A stretch of 64,000 nt of DNA from Amphiura filiformis (taxonomy: Eukaryota > Echinodermata > Ophiuroidea > Amphilepidida > Amphiuridae), in the NCBI RefSeq assembly GCF_039555335.1, contig NC_092628.1:102322647-102386646 (forward strand). Reading direction: 5' to 3'. Below the pieces are notes generated by a model, which saw only the letters and a list, made by a program, of their open reading frames with translations, was not told the DNA's origin and did not search any database. A program made the position numbers and the translations under genes. This document shows positions 12,626 through 23,909 of the stretch, piece by piece. The first letter of the stretch is position 1. Each line of letters starts with the position of its first letter.

Positions 12626-13553
12626 TGTCGGTCAGCAGACAAGAAATATTATTGCCCAATACACATTGATAGGCCTATATATAGCATGTCCAAAACATAT
12701 TTTCGCGTGCCAAACAGTATACTGCACTTGTTGTTTGGGCTCTAATATATTTTAGGAGAAGCAGGGTATGATTTCAAAGTCAAATAATTATAACCACCAT
12801 ACTATGTTCTTTATATAGATTTTGTACCCGGATTTTGTATTTACATCATCAGATAATTTATTATAAATTTATTATTTACAGTGTATGTGTAAATGTGTAG
12901 GCTATACTCACTATACTGTAGGTCCTATAGTATGGCTAACATGCTAATACTAGTAGCAAGTACACAGCCAGTTTGAATTTCCCACTTTTTACTACAAAAG
13001 ATCAATTAGGGGTAACATGATAATGGAATGTGTGTGCACACTGTCATTAAAGGTTGGGGTTATTTTTGGTCAGAAACCCATATACAGGCGTCACCATCCC
13101 CTATGATAATATTCCGGGGGGGTTATCCCCATCCCCGGGATCTACGCCTATAACTCATTTAGCTCAAAATTACCATTTGGAGTTATTACTCATTGGAGTC
13201 ATAGTGTTACACCCAAATTGTGAAGTGCACACATTTTGTTGATTTGAAGCTTGAGAGTACACAATTGAATACTTAAAAGTTAGGAATGTACATGCCTTCT
13301 CGAACATTTTACCCCTGACTTTTACCCTTAAATTCTTTTGATACCCCCGTATTAAGGACTGATTTTTATCCCTTTTAGGACCCAAATTTTGTTTGATCCC
13401 CACCATATTTTCCAATCCCCCACCGAAGTATTTATGAACACTCCCTAAAGGGGAAAGAAGAAGAATTTTAAATGGATACTGGGGTTAAACAGTAAGCATA
13501 TAGCTGCATGGTAAGAAGCTGTAACACTGAGAGTTTGTGATACAGTTATACAG
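12626..13553. other. Non-coding stretch
   Basis: No exon or bounded repeat seen. A C-rich segment near 13100-13140 and TTTGATCCCC-like repeats near 13310-13420 look like MITE debris. Confidence 0.35.
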
Positions 13554-13564
13554 CCAGTTGCCCG

Positions 13565-13777
13565 CAGTGGCGGCGCCATTAATTTTGTCGGGGGGGGGGC
13601 ATTGAGGGGGCAAAGTGAATTTCAGGGTGGGGGGCAAAATCAACAAATTTTGTGCAAAATTACGGCAAAAAGTGAAAATTTTGGGGTTTTATTGGGGGCA
13701 CTAGTAGTACTAGGGGGGGCAAGAGTTCTGACTGGATGGGGGCATTTTCCCCATGCCCCCCCGTGGGGCCGCCACTG
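13565..13777. mobile_element. hAT-like MITE, CAGTGGCGG family (copy 1)
   Basis: Ends CAGTGGCGGCGCC and GGGGCCGCCACTG are inverted; the 8-bp CCAGTTGC occurs at 13554-13561 and 13778-13785. Three extra bases sit between the left duplicate and the element end. CAGTGGCGG is a typical hAT terminus. Related copy at 56015-56215 in opposite orientation. Confidence 0.8.
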
Positions 13778-13954
13778 CCAGTTGCAAATCTGAGTATATG
13801 AGACCACATTTATGCCATTATTATTTGAGGCCTAGCTACACTGAAGTCTGAATTGAATCCTGTAATATTTATGCCAAACCTTAGCCTCATCCAGCACACG
13901 CTGAACCCCAAATGATTCTCTCAGAACTCAGCATTTGAAGAGCAGTAGAGCTGG

Positions 13955-14250
13955 GGTATGCTCCGGGGAGGGGGCTTCAATATGAAATGGATATAGGTGT
14001 AGGGCTGGCACTCACACAGTAAGGGGCATTCAGTGAGAGCAAAATATAAAACAATATGGGGTCATTGGGTGAGAGCATCATTTTTGGCATTCGGTGAGAG
14101 CAAAATGTATGAAATATATCATCTGTCACCATTGGGTGAGAGATGAACCGTTTGGATCTAAATTAGGGGGGCAGTGGCTGGCTGAGAATATGACCTCTTA
14201 TAGGGTCTTTGGGTGAGAGCCAGAAAAAGCCTAAAGTAATAATGTGTGAT
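13955..14250. repeat. Minisatellite-like GGGTGAGAGC repeats in a G-rich element
   Basis: The phrase CATT(C/G)GGTGAGAGC or a close variant recurs about six times between 14025 and 14220, after a GCTCCGGGGAGGGGG start near 13963. Similar C/G-rich ends bound the hAT-like elements elsewhere in the window, so this is probably a decayed relative. Confidence 0.5.
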
Positions 14251-15960
14251 ATCGTCAGCCTGCTACGCTAATTGCCTAAAAGTCATTTTTGTAATTTTAA
14301 GAACAAAGAACAAAATGTGGTTCAAGCATACATCAGTTATCTAATATTCCTAATTATTTGGGATTATTCCCTTTCGTTTCATTATCATTTGTAGGCCCTA
14401 CTTGTACAAATATTGGTGAATAAATATGTTTAAATGCATGCTTGAACCATTAGTATTTTGTACTTTGTTCTCAAAATTACAAAAAATGACTTGGGTAATT
14501 AGCGTAGCAGGCTGACAATATGCTCTAGCAAAGATCAGTAATAGAAGGGTCAGTGCTTTGTGTGGGTAGACCCTATCACAGATCATGAAGCTGAAGTCGG
14601 TCTACTGTTCTGTGAGAGGCACGCGCCTACCCCCATTGGGAGTTTCATCATTAGGTCAGCCATAGCACAGATCCTGGAATCCTGGCCACTACATGTAGCA
14701 ACTAGCTTCAGCTGTAGCTTGTAATAGGCCTATACCACAGGCCCATACGCAGGATTTTTTTTTTTTTTTTGGGGGGGCGATTTTGTGAAAAGTGGACTTT
14801 CTTTCCTAAATTTGGACCTTTTTTGACGAAAAACATGATTTTTTTTGCTCGCTACGCTCGCAAATTCTGAAATTTTGGGACTTTCTGTACACTTTGGCAA
14901 ATTTTGGTGTGGGTGAGCCTCTTCAAAACCCAAAAGTTTTGCGCGCTTGGGTTGGTCTAAGAAATACTGGCATTTTTTATCATAGAATTTTAGATCTCTT
15001 CAAAGTAGGCTACAAATATGATTATGTACCAATCTGATCAAAATACAACTAAATCAAGAAAATATTGAAAATAAATTGGATTTCTTTGCACGTAAACTGC
15101 ACACTTCAGTTTACTATTTCTCATTGCAAAATTATTTTGTACACATATAAGGCCCATGGGTAGATTTACCATAGGGCAGAGTGGGCACGGGCCCAGGTAA
15201 TGGGGCCAAAACTGATCACATTGTACCTGTGTACATTTGCGTGACCAAATTAATCTCATATTTGACCATTTTAGCTTTTTGCATTAATTAGTTCAAATTT
15301 TAACAATATTTGGCCAAATTTTTTGCGCGGTTCGCGCGCATTTGTACTATCATAGCCACGGATCCAAATTATCTATTTCATTTATCCCTGTAAAATCAGA
15401 TAAACACCCTGATTTGGGACAAATCTAAATTAAGTATAAAATGAAAATTTCCATGCGCAATTGTCCCACCGGGAATGTTTCAAACATTTGCCTCCCAGAT
15501 ACCACACCACTGGAAACAACACTATTAAGTATGTTTGTTATTCTATTTTAAGTGCTTATGTTCTGTACCTTGTATTAGTAAGGTTTTGAACATTAAGAAT
15601 CTTGAATCTTGATAAAGGGGTCAAAAGTTTTGTCTGTCAAAAGAGGGGTCAAAAAGTTTAGCGGTCTATGGGGGGGGTCAAAAGTTTAAGGAAAAATTTA
15701 AGGAAGACCAGCCCCTACCAAAGTATTAATGAACACTCCCTATCTCCGGATTGTTCCGATTAATTTTGATAACTCCAAATTGTTCTGACTAATTTCAACT
15801 AACTGCGGATTATTCCAAATAATATCGATAACTCGGAATAACTACAAATAAATATTGCAATTCCGATAACTCCAATATCGGACCCTGAAATCGGAATTAA
15901 TACCCTGTCGTGGGGCCTAATATTGGATCCAAAACATAATAATGATAAAATTGGATACTT
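14251..15960. other. Non-coding stretch with repeat debris
   Basis: A poly-T/G run at 14755-14778 next to CATACGCAGG resembles a hAT-type MITE end. GGGGTCAAAAGTTT-type units lie near 15615-15690. No coding exon recognised. Confidence 0.4.
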
Positions 15961-15971
15961 TATGCCCAATA

Positions 15972-16045
15972 TTTATTGGTCGAGCTATGAGTTTTAACTC
16001 GAGTACGCCTCGTCCAATAATAAAACTCATAGCTTGACCAATAAA
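15972..16045. repeat. Hairpin: 24-nt inverted arms
   Basis: Arms at 15972-15995 and 16022-16045 are complementary with one mismatch (TTTATTGGTCGAGCTATGAG and its partner), separated by 26 nt. It lies directly before the AAAGTTGC array at 16075. Confidence 0.8.
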
Positions 16046-16074
16046 CGTGGGCTCAATCGATCTAATTTTATATC

Positions 16075-16522
16075 AAAGTTGCACAAAGTTCTGCAAAGTC
16101 ACGTAAAATTTTGCAAAGTTGCACACAGTTCCTCAAAGATGCCTAAACATTTTGCAAAGTTGCACAAACTTCCGCAAAGTTGCATAAAATTTTGCAAAGT
16201 TGCTCAAAGTTTTGCAAAGTTACATAACATTTTGCAAAGATGCTCAAAGTTGCGTAAAATTTTGCAAAGTTGCTGAAAGTTACGTAAAATTTTGCAAAAG
16301 CTACACAAAATTGTACAAAGTTGCGCAAAGTTCCTCAATGTTAATGTAAAGTTGCATAAAGTTGCACAAAGTTACTCAATGTTAATGCAAAGTTGCACAA
16401 AATTGTCAAAAATTTTGCAAAGTCAAATGACAACTTTGAGCAGTTTTACACAATTTTGCGCAACTTTGGTCATTTTTGACAATTTTGGACGAATTTGGGC
16501 AACTTCCCCTGTGACATGGGGC
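16075..16522. repeat. AAAGTTGC tandem array, right copy, with inverted end
   Basis: Units like TTTTGCAAAGTTGC run to about 16430. The orientation then flips to CAACTTTG and the block ends in CAACTTCCCCTGTGACATGG, the inverse of the end at 2553-2575. A foldback layout is therefore visible within this copy. The open frames here are repeat translations. Confidence 0.8.
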
Positions 16523-16531
16523 CTCACAACC

Positions 16532-16885
16532 CCGGAGGGGGTACTCACATGTAAATGGGGTATGGGTATGTGCGGCGGTCAAGGGTCCCTTTTTCAGATC
16601 AGGCTCCCCGGCAGTTCCTTAAGACCCACATTGGGATCATGCTCCAGTTCTTTGAGCCTCAAAGTCTGGCAATTGTAGCTCTTTAGCCAAAATTTGGAAA
16701 TTTTTGGAATTTTTTTAGCTCCAAAGCTTATAATTTGGCCAAATTTTAGTTCACAAGATCCACCAAAAATGTTGACATTTCAGTTCATCAAGCCCCTATT
16801 TTTCCAAAAATCAGTTCTTAGTTCCCAAAGTTCGGCGCTCCGCGCCGCACACCCTTACCAAAATCTCAGTTGAGTGCCCCCGGGA
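16532..16885. mobile_element. hAT-like MITE with 8-bp target-site duplication (second copy)
   Basis: Left CCGGAGGGGGTACTCA and right TGAGTGCCCCCGGGA are inverted ends. The flanks carry TCACAACC at 16524-16531 and 16886-16893. Same group as 12126-12512. Confidence 0.83.
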
Positions 16886-16893
16886 TCACAACC

Positions 16894-17204
16894 CGTACCG
16901 CGGAGAAATCATGTCCTGCCACTTCCCAAGATAGAGCCGACCAACATCCCGAAGAAGGCCAATGATTGGATAATCCTGATGGATGGACAGGCAAATAGTA
17001 TTCCCTTCAGAAATTGCCAAGACACATTTGGAATATATACATGTATTTCTACCTTCACAACAGGAAGAGTCCCGACGATTTTTGTAACGGCTCATCACAG
17101 CATGACTGATCTACATGTGCTCATATTTATACAGCGCGTTTCGCGAACCTTTTGTCACCTTTGAAATGCACTCATTTTTCATTCAGATTGGTATATGCCA
17201 TAAG
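16894..17204. other. Unassigned stretch with an open 96-codon frame
   Basis: A plus-strand frame at 16874-17164 is open but starts inside the neighbouring MITE. It has no domain I recognise and no exon borders I trust. Confidence 0.25.
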
Positions 17205-18332
17205 TTGAAACAAGAATTTGTCTTTTAAAAAGACAAGTTCACGGATCACGTGTATAATACATGTACTTTGAGCTACTTTGGTCTAACATCATCAATATTC
17301 ATATCTAACCTACTCTGCACTTATTCGACAATAAATAAGTGATATGAGGCTTAATAATGATACCTGCGTCTTGACTCTGGAAAACAATATTTTTTAAAAA
17401 CCTCATTTTGCATTTAGTTTTTTAAGCCACCTCGGGAGCCACCTACAGGGTCTTGTTTTGCATTTTTACAATTTTTGCAATTTTACACATCACGACCAAG
17501 CTCACATTGGGCGCCCATTCCTTTTTAAAGGAATTTTTATTAAGTCACCTACTATAAGAAACAAATTTGGCTTTAACTACGAAGAAAATTGTATCTTATT
17601 AATCACAAGTAAACAAAATAATTACACAGCTTGCTCTTGCTAGCTTTTGTCAGGATCATATGTATGAACACCAAAATTATACAGGTTTATAGGCCTACAC
17701 ATGGGTTATTACAAGAATCAATAAACATTAGCTAACATTCAATTAACTATAGAGTATACAGGGTGTCCCAGAAAAAATTACCGAGCAAATAAAATTGAAT
17801 GTAAGTCGAGAAATAGGCATCAAAATCAAAAAATGTAGCGCATAGCTTATTTTGTTGTGCATCACATACAAAATTTTTATTTTATTCGGTTGACTGGTTG
17901 CGAAGAAATGAACGATTATAATGTGTGGCATCAATTCAGTTCATTCCAAGTTTGATCAACAGACACTTTTTTCATACTCGCTCACCGCTGCCTAAAGTGT
18001 GTGTATCTCATTAAATGTAGTCCATTATTATCTATTTTATAATCGGACGGTGTTATGTCATTCATGCTTTCACTGATGATGAATAACAGTTTGTCCGTAA
18101 AACTTTGATTTCTGCAATTGGAAGCTTTCCAACTTCAATTCTTTATGTTGTGCAAATATGTTATATTAACTTTCCAAAGAACATTTGAGACAAGAATAAC
18201 AATGACCAAGTGCTACAGCTTTACGTGTGATTTTTGATACCATGCAACATTATTACTGTTTAAGTTTTAAAAGATTAAAACTTTGCATTACAATTTCTTG
18301 GAAATATTCCAAAAACATTAATGTGTGTGAGA

Positions 18333-18383
18333 AATTTTTAAGCCAGCTGGAATTCTTCAAGAATTCCAGCTGGCTTAAAAATT
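18333..18383. repeat. 51-bp perfect palindrome
   Basis: Two 25-nt arms (18333-18357 and 18359-18383) are exactly complementary around a single central C. The core reads AAGCCAGCTGGAATTC. Confidence 0.95.
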
Positions 18384-18540
18384 ATGCAACATTAACGAAA
18401 AATATACCGAGTAAAAGTACCGAGCATCATCTTTATGCACTTTCATTTTCAATATCATGCAGGTTTTCAAATTTGAACAAAACCTAATTAAATGTTTTGC
18501 AAGAAACAGATTGTTTAAAAAAACGAGGATTTCACAGAAG

Positions 18541-18969
18541 AAAATCTACCAAAAAACGTTGACAACGTAAAGAAAGCAGCAAGTTTAAAAAGCCCCCACC
18601 TCGGCTCACTTTTTGAAACTTGGTCCCATTTTGAATATCAACAGCAATAGCATCATTGCCATTAACATGCCTACTTGTTATTCGTTTAATTCAATCATTG
18701 ATCATGAACTTAATAATTATTATAAAACAAAACATATATAGGATATTGGCCAAGAACAACCCTTCTGATCGTTCCAGAATGCTGACAACTTAATATCGCA
18801 TCGGCAAATTAAAGATACATAACACTTCTGCAAATGTTTTAAGTTGATAATTATGACAAAGTTTAAATCAGTATCTTTTACAAATGGGACCAAGTTTCAA
18901 AAAGTGAGCCGAGGTGGGGCTTTTTAAACTTGCTGCTTTTTACGTTGTCAACGTTTTTTGGTAGATTTG
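18541..18969. mobile_element. Foldback MITE with about 90-bp inverted arms
   Basis: The left arm (about 18541-18634) and right arm (about 18884-18969) are near-identical in inverted orientation. Shared segments include CTACCAAAAAACGTTGACAA and CACCTCGGCTCACTTTTTG. The interior is AT-rich and non-coding. Nested inside the 4.36-kb element. Confidence 0.85.
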
Positions 18970-19129
18970 CTTTCTTTTTATGAATGAAGCCGAGTAGCTC
19001 CAAGCTTGAAAAGTCATCCGGTTACGAAGTACTCCATATGACGAATAAAGCGAAAAATAGAAGTTTGAATAATATTATCCTTGATTTATGATAATAAAAA
19101 ATACGAGTATATGTAGCTATACCTATAAC

Positions 19130-20350
19130 TAAAATGTAAGTGGTTCTTTGTAGCCCTGGGGCAATCTAGTTGGATATCCAAATGTCGCCGTATGTGGTTC
19201 TTTGTAGCCCTGAAGGCAATCTAGTTGGATATCTCTATTGAGCGGCGGTTGTTGGCGGTCTTTCGCGGTTCGTGGTATTCCTGTCCTCTATCGTGGCTGA
19301 TTTATTGTTTAAGCTTGTTGGATATCCATATTTCGCGGTGTGTGGTTCTTTGTAGCCCTGCGGGGCAATCTAGTTGGATTTCCAAATTTCGCCGTTTGTG
19401 GTTATTTGTAGCCCTGCAGGCAATCTAGTTGAATATCTCTATTGAGGTGGTTGTTGGAGGTCTTTCGCGGTTCGTGGTTATAATGTTCCTTATCCTTCAA
19501 GCCTTGCCCTTTATCGAGGGCTAATTTATAGTTAAAACTTGTTGGACATCCATATTTCGCGGTGTGGGGTTCTTTATAGCCCTGCGGGGCAATCTAGTTG
19601 GATATTTCTATTGAGCGGCAGTTGTTGGCGGTTTTTCGCGGTTTGTGGTTTTAATTGGTAGGATATCCATATTTCAAGATTTGTGGTTCCTGATTCCTGC
19701 GGGGCAATCTAGCTGGATATCCAAATTTCGCGGTTTGTGGTTCTTTGTAGCCCTGCGGGACAATCTAGTTGGATATCCCTATTGAGCGGTGGTTGTCGGC
19801 GGTCTTTTGAGATTTAATTTTCCCTTTAATTTCGGGCCGCCCTCCTCTACATCCGAGGATGCTTTTCAAAAATTGTAATTATACGGTGTCAAAAATTACT
19901 ATTTCTTGGTATGGTAATTTATCTTACTATGTTGACTTATATTGTTTGTTAAGGCAACTTTCGCGGTTCGTGGTTATAATTTCCATAATCCTTCAAGCTT
20001 TGCCCTCTATCGAGGGCTAATTTATAGTTAAAACTTGTTGGACATCCCTATTTCGCGGTTTATGGTTCTTTATAGCCCTGCGGGCAATCTAGTTGGCCCT
20101 GCGGGGCAATATAGTTGAATATTTCTATTAAGCGGCAGTTGTTGGCGGTTTTTCGCGGTTTGTGGTTTTAATTTGTAGGATATCCATATTTCAAGATTTG
20201 TGGTTCCTGAGTCCTGCGGGGCAATCTAGCTGGATATCCAAATTTCGCGGTCTGTGGTTCTTTGTAGCCCTGCGGGGCAATCTAGTTGGATATCCCTATT
20301 GAGCGGCGGTTGTCGGCGGTCTTTTGAGATTTAATTTTCCCTTTAATTTC
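19130..20350. repeat. Minisatellite with short units and a larger, about 500-bp, duplication
   Basis: The units TTTGTAGCCCTGCGGGGCAA, TCTAGTTGGATATCC and TTTCGCGGT(T)TGTGG alternate more than ten times. In addition about 19660-19960 recurs at about 20162-20470, including a GGGCCGCCC segment, so a unit of about 500 bp was duplicated in tandem. Non-coding. Confidence 0.85.
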
Positions 20351-21251
20351 GGGCCGCCCCTTCTCTACATCCCGAGGATGCTTTTCAATAATTTAAATTC
20401 TACGGTGTCAAAAATTACTATTCCTTGGTATGATAATTTAATCTTACCATGTTGACTTATATTGTTTGTTAAGTCAACTGGACGTGACAAAATATCCTGC
20501 TATGTAGACATTAATTTGTTGCTAAATTGACTTGGCATAATAATTTATTTCGCGAAGACGATATCCATTTTTGGTATGTCGACTTAGCATGACAATTTAT
20601 CTTGCCATGTTGATTTGTTTGTTCAGTTGTCTTGGCGAGATATTTTATATCGTCATGTTGACATAATGCTGATAATAAGTCGACATGGCAAGATAATTAT
20701 CTTGTCAAGTTGTGTCACATAGACGCTTCCGTACTATATATGCTTGATAAATGTTATTTGGATATTTTTTTCCTGCTGGCCTTCCATACTAGCGGAACAA
20801 TTTTCCACACCTACAGAGTGTTTGTAATCAACCTACCGGGACGGTATGACAATTGTCATGTTCTACGATAGCTGAAGATGACAGATCGATTCAACAACCA
20901 TTCATACATATCACAATCATGTTTTATTGTCCTATTATCATGCGAATATGCCCGTGGTAGGACAAAATATATTTAAATTAGAATAACAATGAGTAACGTC
21001 GTATTGCATACCCTATAATACCTGATCTAGTTTCTTGGTTATTCAGATTTCTTTTGATCCTTGATGGTGTTGTATCTCATTATGCTGTGTTTTTAAATAG
21101 GCCCTTAACACAATAAACAATTTCCATGAGAATCAAACAACTTGCTTTAATAAAAGAATAATATCACAATAGCACTGGATGTTTAAAATTATGTTATCCT
21201 TGATTAATGACAATAAATTGTTTAATAAAACATTGAAGAAAAAAATCAGTT

Positions 21252-21320
21252 GGTCACCGGGTTTCGAACTCGGGATAGCGTATCTGGAGTCAAGCGCCCT
21301 AACCATTAGACCACGGGCCT
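21252..21320 (-). pseudogene. tRNA-like sequence (tRNA pseudogene or SINE head)
   Basis: On the minus strand it has an A-box-like GTGGTCTAATGGTTAG, an anticodon-loop-like GACTCCAGA, and a B-box-like GAGTTCGAAACCC. The T arm folds with one mismatch, but the acceptor arms and the anticodon stem pair poorly. A functional tRNA is unlikely; a tRNA-derived SINE or pseudogene fits better. Confidence 0.55.
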
Positions 21321-22560
21321 CTGCTATAAATTACTGTGTCGAAATACAGCATTTATTATATAAATGGATGCGTCGTCCGATATGAACAAAAGAATGGTGA
21401 AAAACTTGATTTTTTGGCGAATGGGGCTCAGAATTTGTATGTAGGGTATCCAGGAACCTGCTAGGGTATATTTGGAAGTGAATCTGAAAAAGTAGTGTGA
21501 AGGTGATAACCAGGTAGACCTGTAGCAGTGTCCAAAAATTCTGGATCAGTATGATTTGCAACTAATTTTCGCTATGAAATACCGCGTGAAATGGAAGCAA
21601 AAATATTTGTTTATTACGAACAATGATTGACTGTAGGATTGGTGGCCCTTTTGGAATTAATGAGTTGTCACGATATTACACCTGGGACTGTAAATAACAT
21701 TTAGCATGGTTTTAGATACATTTTGTACCCAGCGAAAAATAACATCGAACAATAGAAGTCAAGTGTTTTAATGTTAGGTGTAAATATAGTCTCGCGGGAG
21801 CATCTGTTATTAGTCTTCTTTATCAGTCTTTTTTTTTTTTAAAAACTTGCTGGTCACGGCTACCGCGTGACTCTAATATGGAGCCCATTGACAGTTAACA
21901 ACTAGTGTGCATTATGTTGAATGATCTTTCTTTCAAACTTGGAATGAAGTAAATTGACACATGCGTTATGTAACCGCTCATTTCTTCGCGATCAGTCAAC
22001 CGATTCCATCGAAATTGGCGTATAAGATGCAGAATAAGATGGTTAGATTTTTGGATTCTGATGTCTATTTCTCGACTTACGTTCAAATTTGTTCGCCCGG
22101 TAATTTTTTATGGGACATCCTGTAGATAATGGACATAGTTTTGTGCAATGTAGTAATTTTCTGAAGTAAATCGCATGATGCACAATTTTCTATACAGAAT
22201 ATGTTTACTTTGTAATCAGGCCTGGCCATGAACCTGCTAGTTTTGATTAACCAATCAGTTATGTGTATTGTCAGCATGTGATGGCTATAAGCCAATTACA
22301 AACATGTTTCTAAAAGCTAAAAATTCCTACTCCTGGACAGACTCTTTTCCGGGTTAGGGCTAATTAGTAAGTTGTCATGTGTGGCAAGATAGATAAAGGC
22401 ATACAAACTAGGGTATGAGATATTAGGAATTATTTCCTAGACTCTTAATCACAGGGCTGGTGGGCTACATACCTATTCATGACACAGGATATGTAAGGGA
22501 TAAACTGTGCATATGAGATGTGGGGGAAAGTGGCATCATTTCACTGCCGTGAAAAAAAAA

Positions 22561-22834
22561 ATCGCATCATGCCGAATGAGGTTTAAAATACGCTGAACAA
22601 AATTCTCTATCTGTTGACTTCTTTAATTTGGGTAATTTAGGGTTATTGTCTTTAAGCTATAGCCCCGGGCTATAGTTTCAAGTGTACGGTCACTCTTTAT
22701 CCGCAGCATAGGCCTACACCTGATAGCAATACACATTTAAGAGAGTTTAATATGTAAATGTATAGGAATATTCAAATGAGGTCAGTGAAAACAGCACCGA
22801 AATTTGATATAACTAGAGGCAAATGGTGGTCATA
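22561..22834. other. Unassigned stretch
   Basis: Nothing recognised. Confidence 0.3.
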
Positions 22835-22854
22835 GACCACAAACCTAGCTGGGG

Positions 22855-23170
22855 CATGTTGGTGTTGTGGAGGTATCTGACCCCTGCAAAATGTTCCAAA
22901 AATGTTCCCCTGTCATGAGGTTTGTTGTCACCGAGTTTTGAGTCCTGTACTCCTCACAGATGTCCAGAAAATGCAATTCTAAGATTTGACCCAGATGACC
23001 TTTGACCAGACCCCTGCAAGATGTTCCATAATTCACCCCTGGTCTTGAGTTGTCACCGAGTTTGAGCCCTGTACCTCTTACAGATGTCCAGATAACGCAA
23101 TTCTAAGATTTGGCCCCAGAACTTAGTGATGTCTTTTGAGCTGACCCGTGCAAAATGTTCCAATATGTTC
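22855..23170. repeat. Tandem repeat, about 130-135 bp period
   Basis: The phrase GACCC(C/G)TGCAAAATGTTCC recurs at about 22878, 23010 and 23143, each followed in order by GTTCCCC or CACCCCTGG, TTGTCACCGAGTTT and CACAGATGTCCAGA-like segments. Confidence 0.75.
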
Positions 23171-23182
23171 CCCAGGTCAATT

Positions 23183-23908
23183 GCAAATCCACAGTAGGGT
23201 TGCAAATATACCATATGTCACTCGGAGTGCGACAATTTGTACAGATAAATTTATCACAGGTATTTTTCTATTAATTTGGCCATTCGTCTGCATATTACCA
23301 AAAATAACGCATTTTGGGCCACCGTTTCTCCGTGAACATCATTATGTCGACAAATTGTTCGCAAATCCACCACAGGGTTGCAAATATACCATACGTCACT
23401 CAGAGTGCGACAATGTGTACAGATAAATTTATCACAGGTATTTTTCTATTAATTTGACCATTCGTCTGCATATTACCGAATATAACCCATTTTGGGCTAC
23501 CGTTTTTCCGCGAAGGTCATTTATGTCGACAAAATTGTTTGCCAATCCACAGTAGGGTTGCAAATATACCATATGTCACTCGTAGTGTGACAATTTGTAC
23601 AGATAAATTTATCACAGCTATTTTTCTATTAATTTGGCCATTCGTCTGCATATTACCAAAAATAACGCATTTTGGGCCACCTTTTCTCCGCGAACATCAT
23701 TATGTCGACAAATTGTTCGCAAATCCACCACAGGGTTGCAAATATACTATACGTCACTCGAGGGTGCGACAATGTGTACAGATAAATTTATCACAGGTAT
23801 TTTTCTATTAATTTGACCATTCGTCTGCATATTATGAAATATAACCCATTTTGGGCTACCGTTTCTCCGGGAAGGTCATTTATGTCGACAAATTGTTCGC
23901 AAATCCAG
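23183..23908. repeat. 179-bp tandem repeat, four units in an A-B-A-B order
   Basis: Unit starts (GCAAATCCA) are at 23183, 23361, 23541 and 23719, with a fifth start at 23899. Units 1 and 3 share CCACAGTAGGG, TTTGGCCATTCG and AACGCATTTTGGGCC. Units 2 and 4 share CCACCACAGGG, TTTGACCATTCG and AACCCATTTTGGGCT. The real repeating unit is therefore about 358 bp. Open frames across it are repeat translations. Confidence 0.88.
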
Positions 23909-23909
23909 C

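Larger units (their letters stand above)
17759..22122. mobile_element. 4.36-kb TA-flanked element with about 200-bp terminal inverted repeats
   Basis: Left end CAGGGTGTCCCAGAAAAAAT, right end (inverted) CAGGATGTCCCATAAAAAAT. Similarity continues inward for about 200 bp; both arms carry GTAAGTCGAGAAATAG and, further in, GGTTGACTG and GAAGAAATGA. TA lies on both sides (17757-17758, 22123-22124), and block A lacks the insertion. No frame above about 90 codons and no transposase motif, so it is non-autonomous. Cargo: palindrome 18333-18383, foldback MITE 18541-18969, minisatellite 19130-20350 and tRNA-like sequence 21252-21320. TA duplication suggests a Tc1/mariner-type mechanism (inference). Confidence 0.8.
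17205..22560. repeat. Duplicated block B, inverted relative to 6025-8290
   Basis: 17205-17756 and 22125-22560 are the reverse complement of block A; the 4.36-kb element between them is absent from A. At 17541-17556 the sequence shows the uninterrupted TTAA site that in A received the 6695-7803 element. Confidence 0.75.

Noticed and set aside
16874-17164. 96-codon frame as a gene
   Set aside because: It begins inside a MITE end and shows no domain or splice sites; kept only as an unassigned stretch.
21252-21320. Functional tRNA gene
   Set aside because: A and B boxes are present but the acceptor and anticodon stems do not pair properly.
23148-23816. Repeated 90-codon frames with the same protein text
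   Set aside because: They are translations of the 179-bp tandem unit, not a repeat protein; no start context or conservation evidence.
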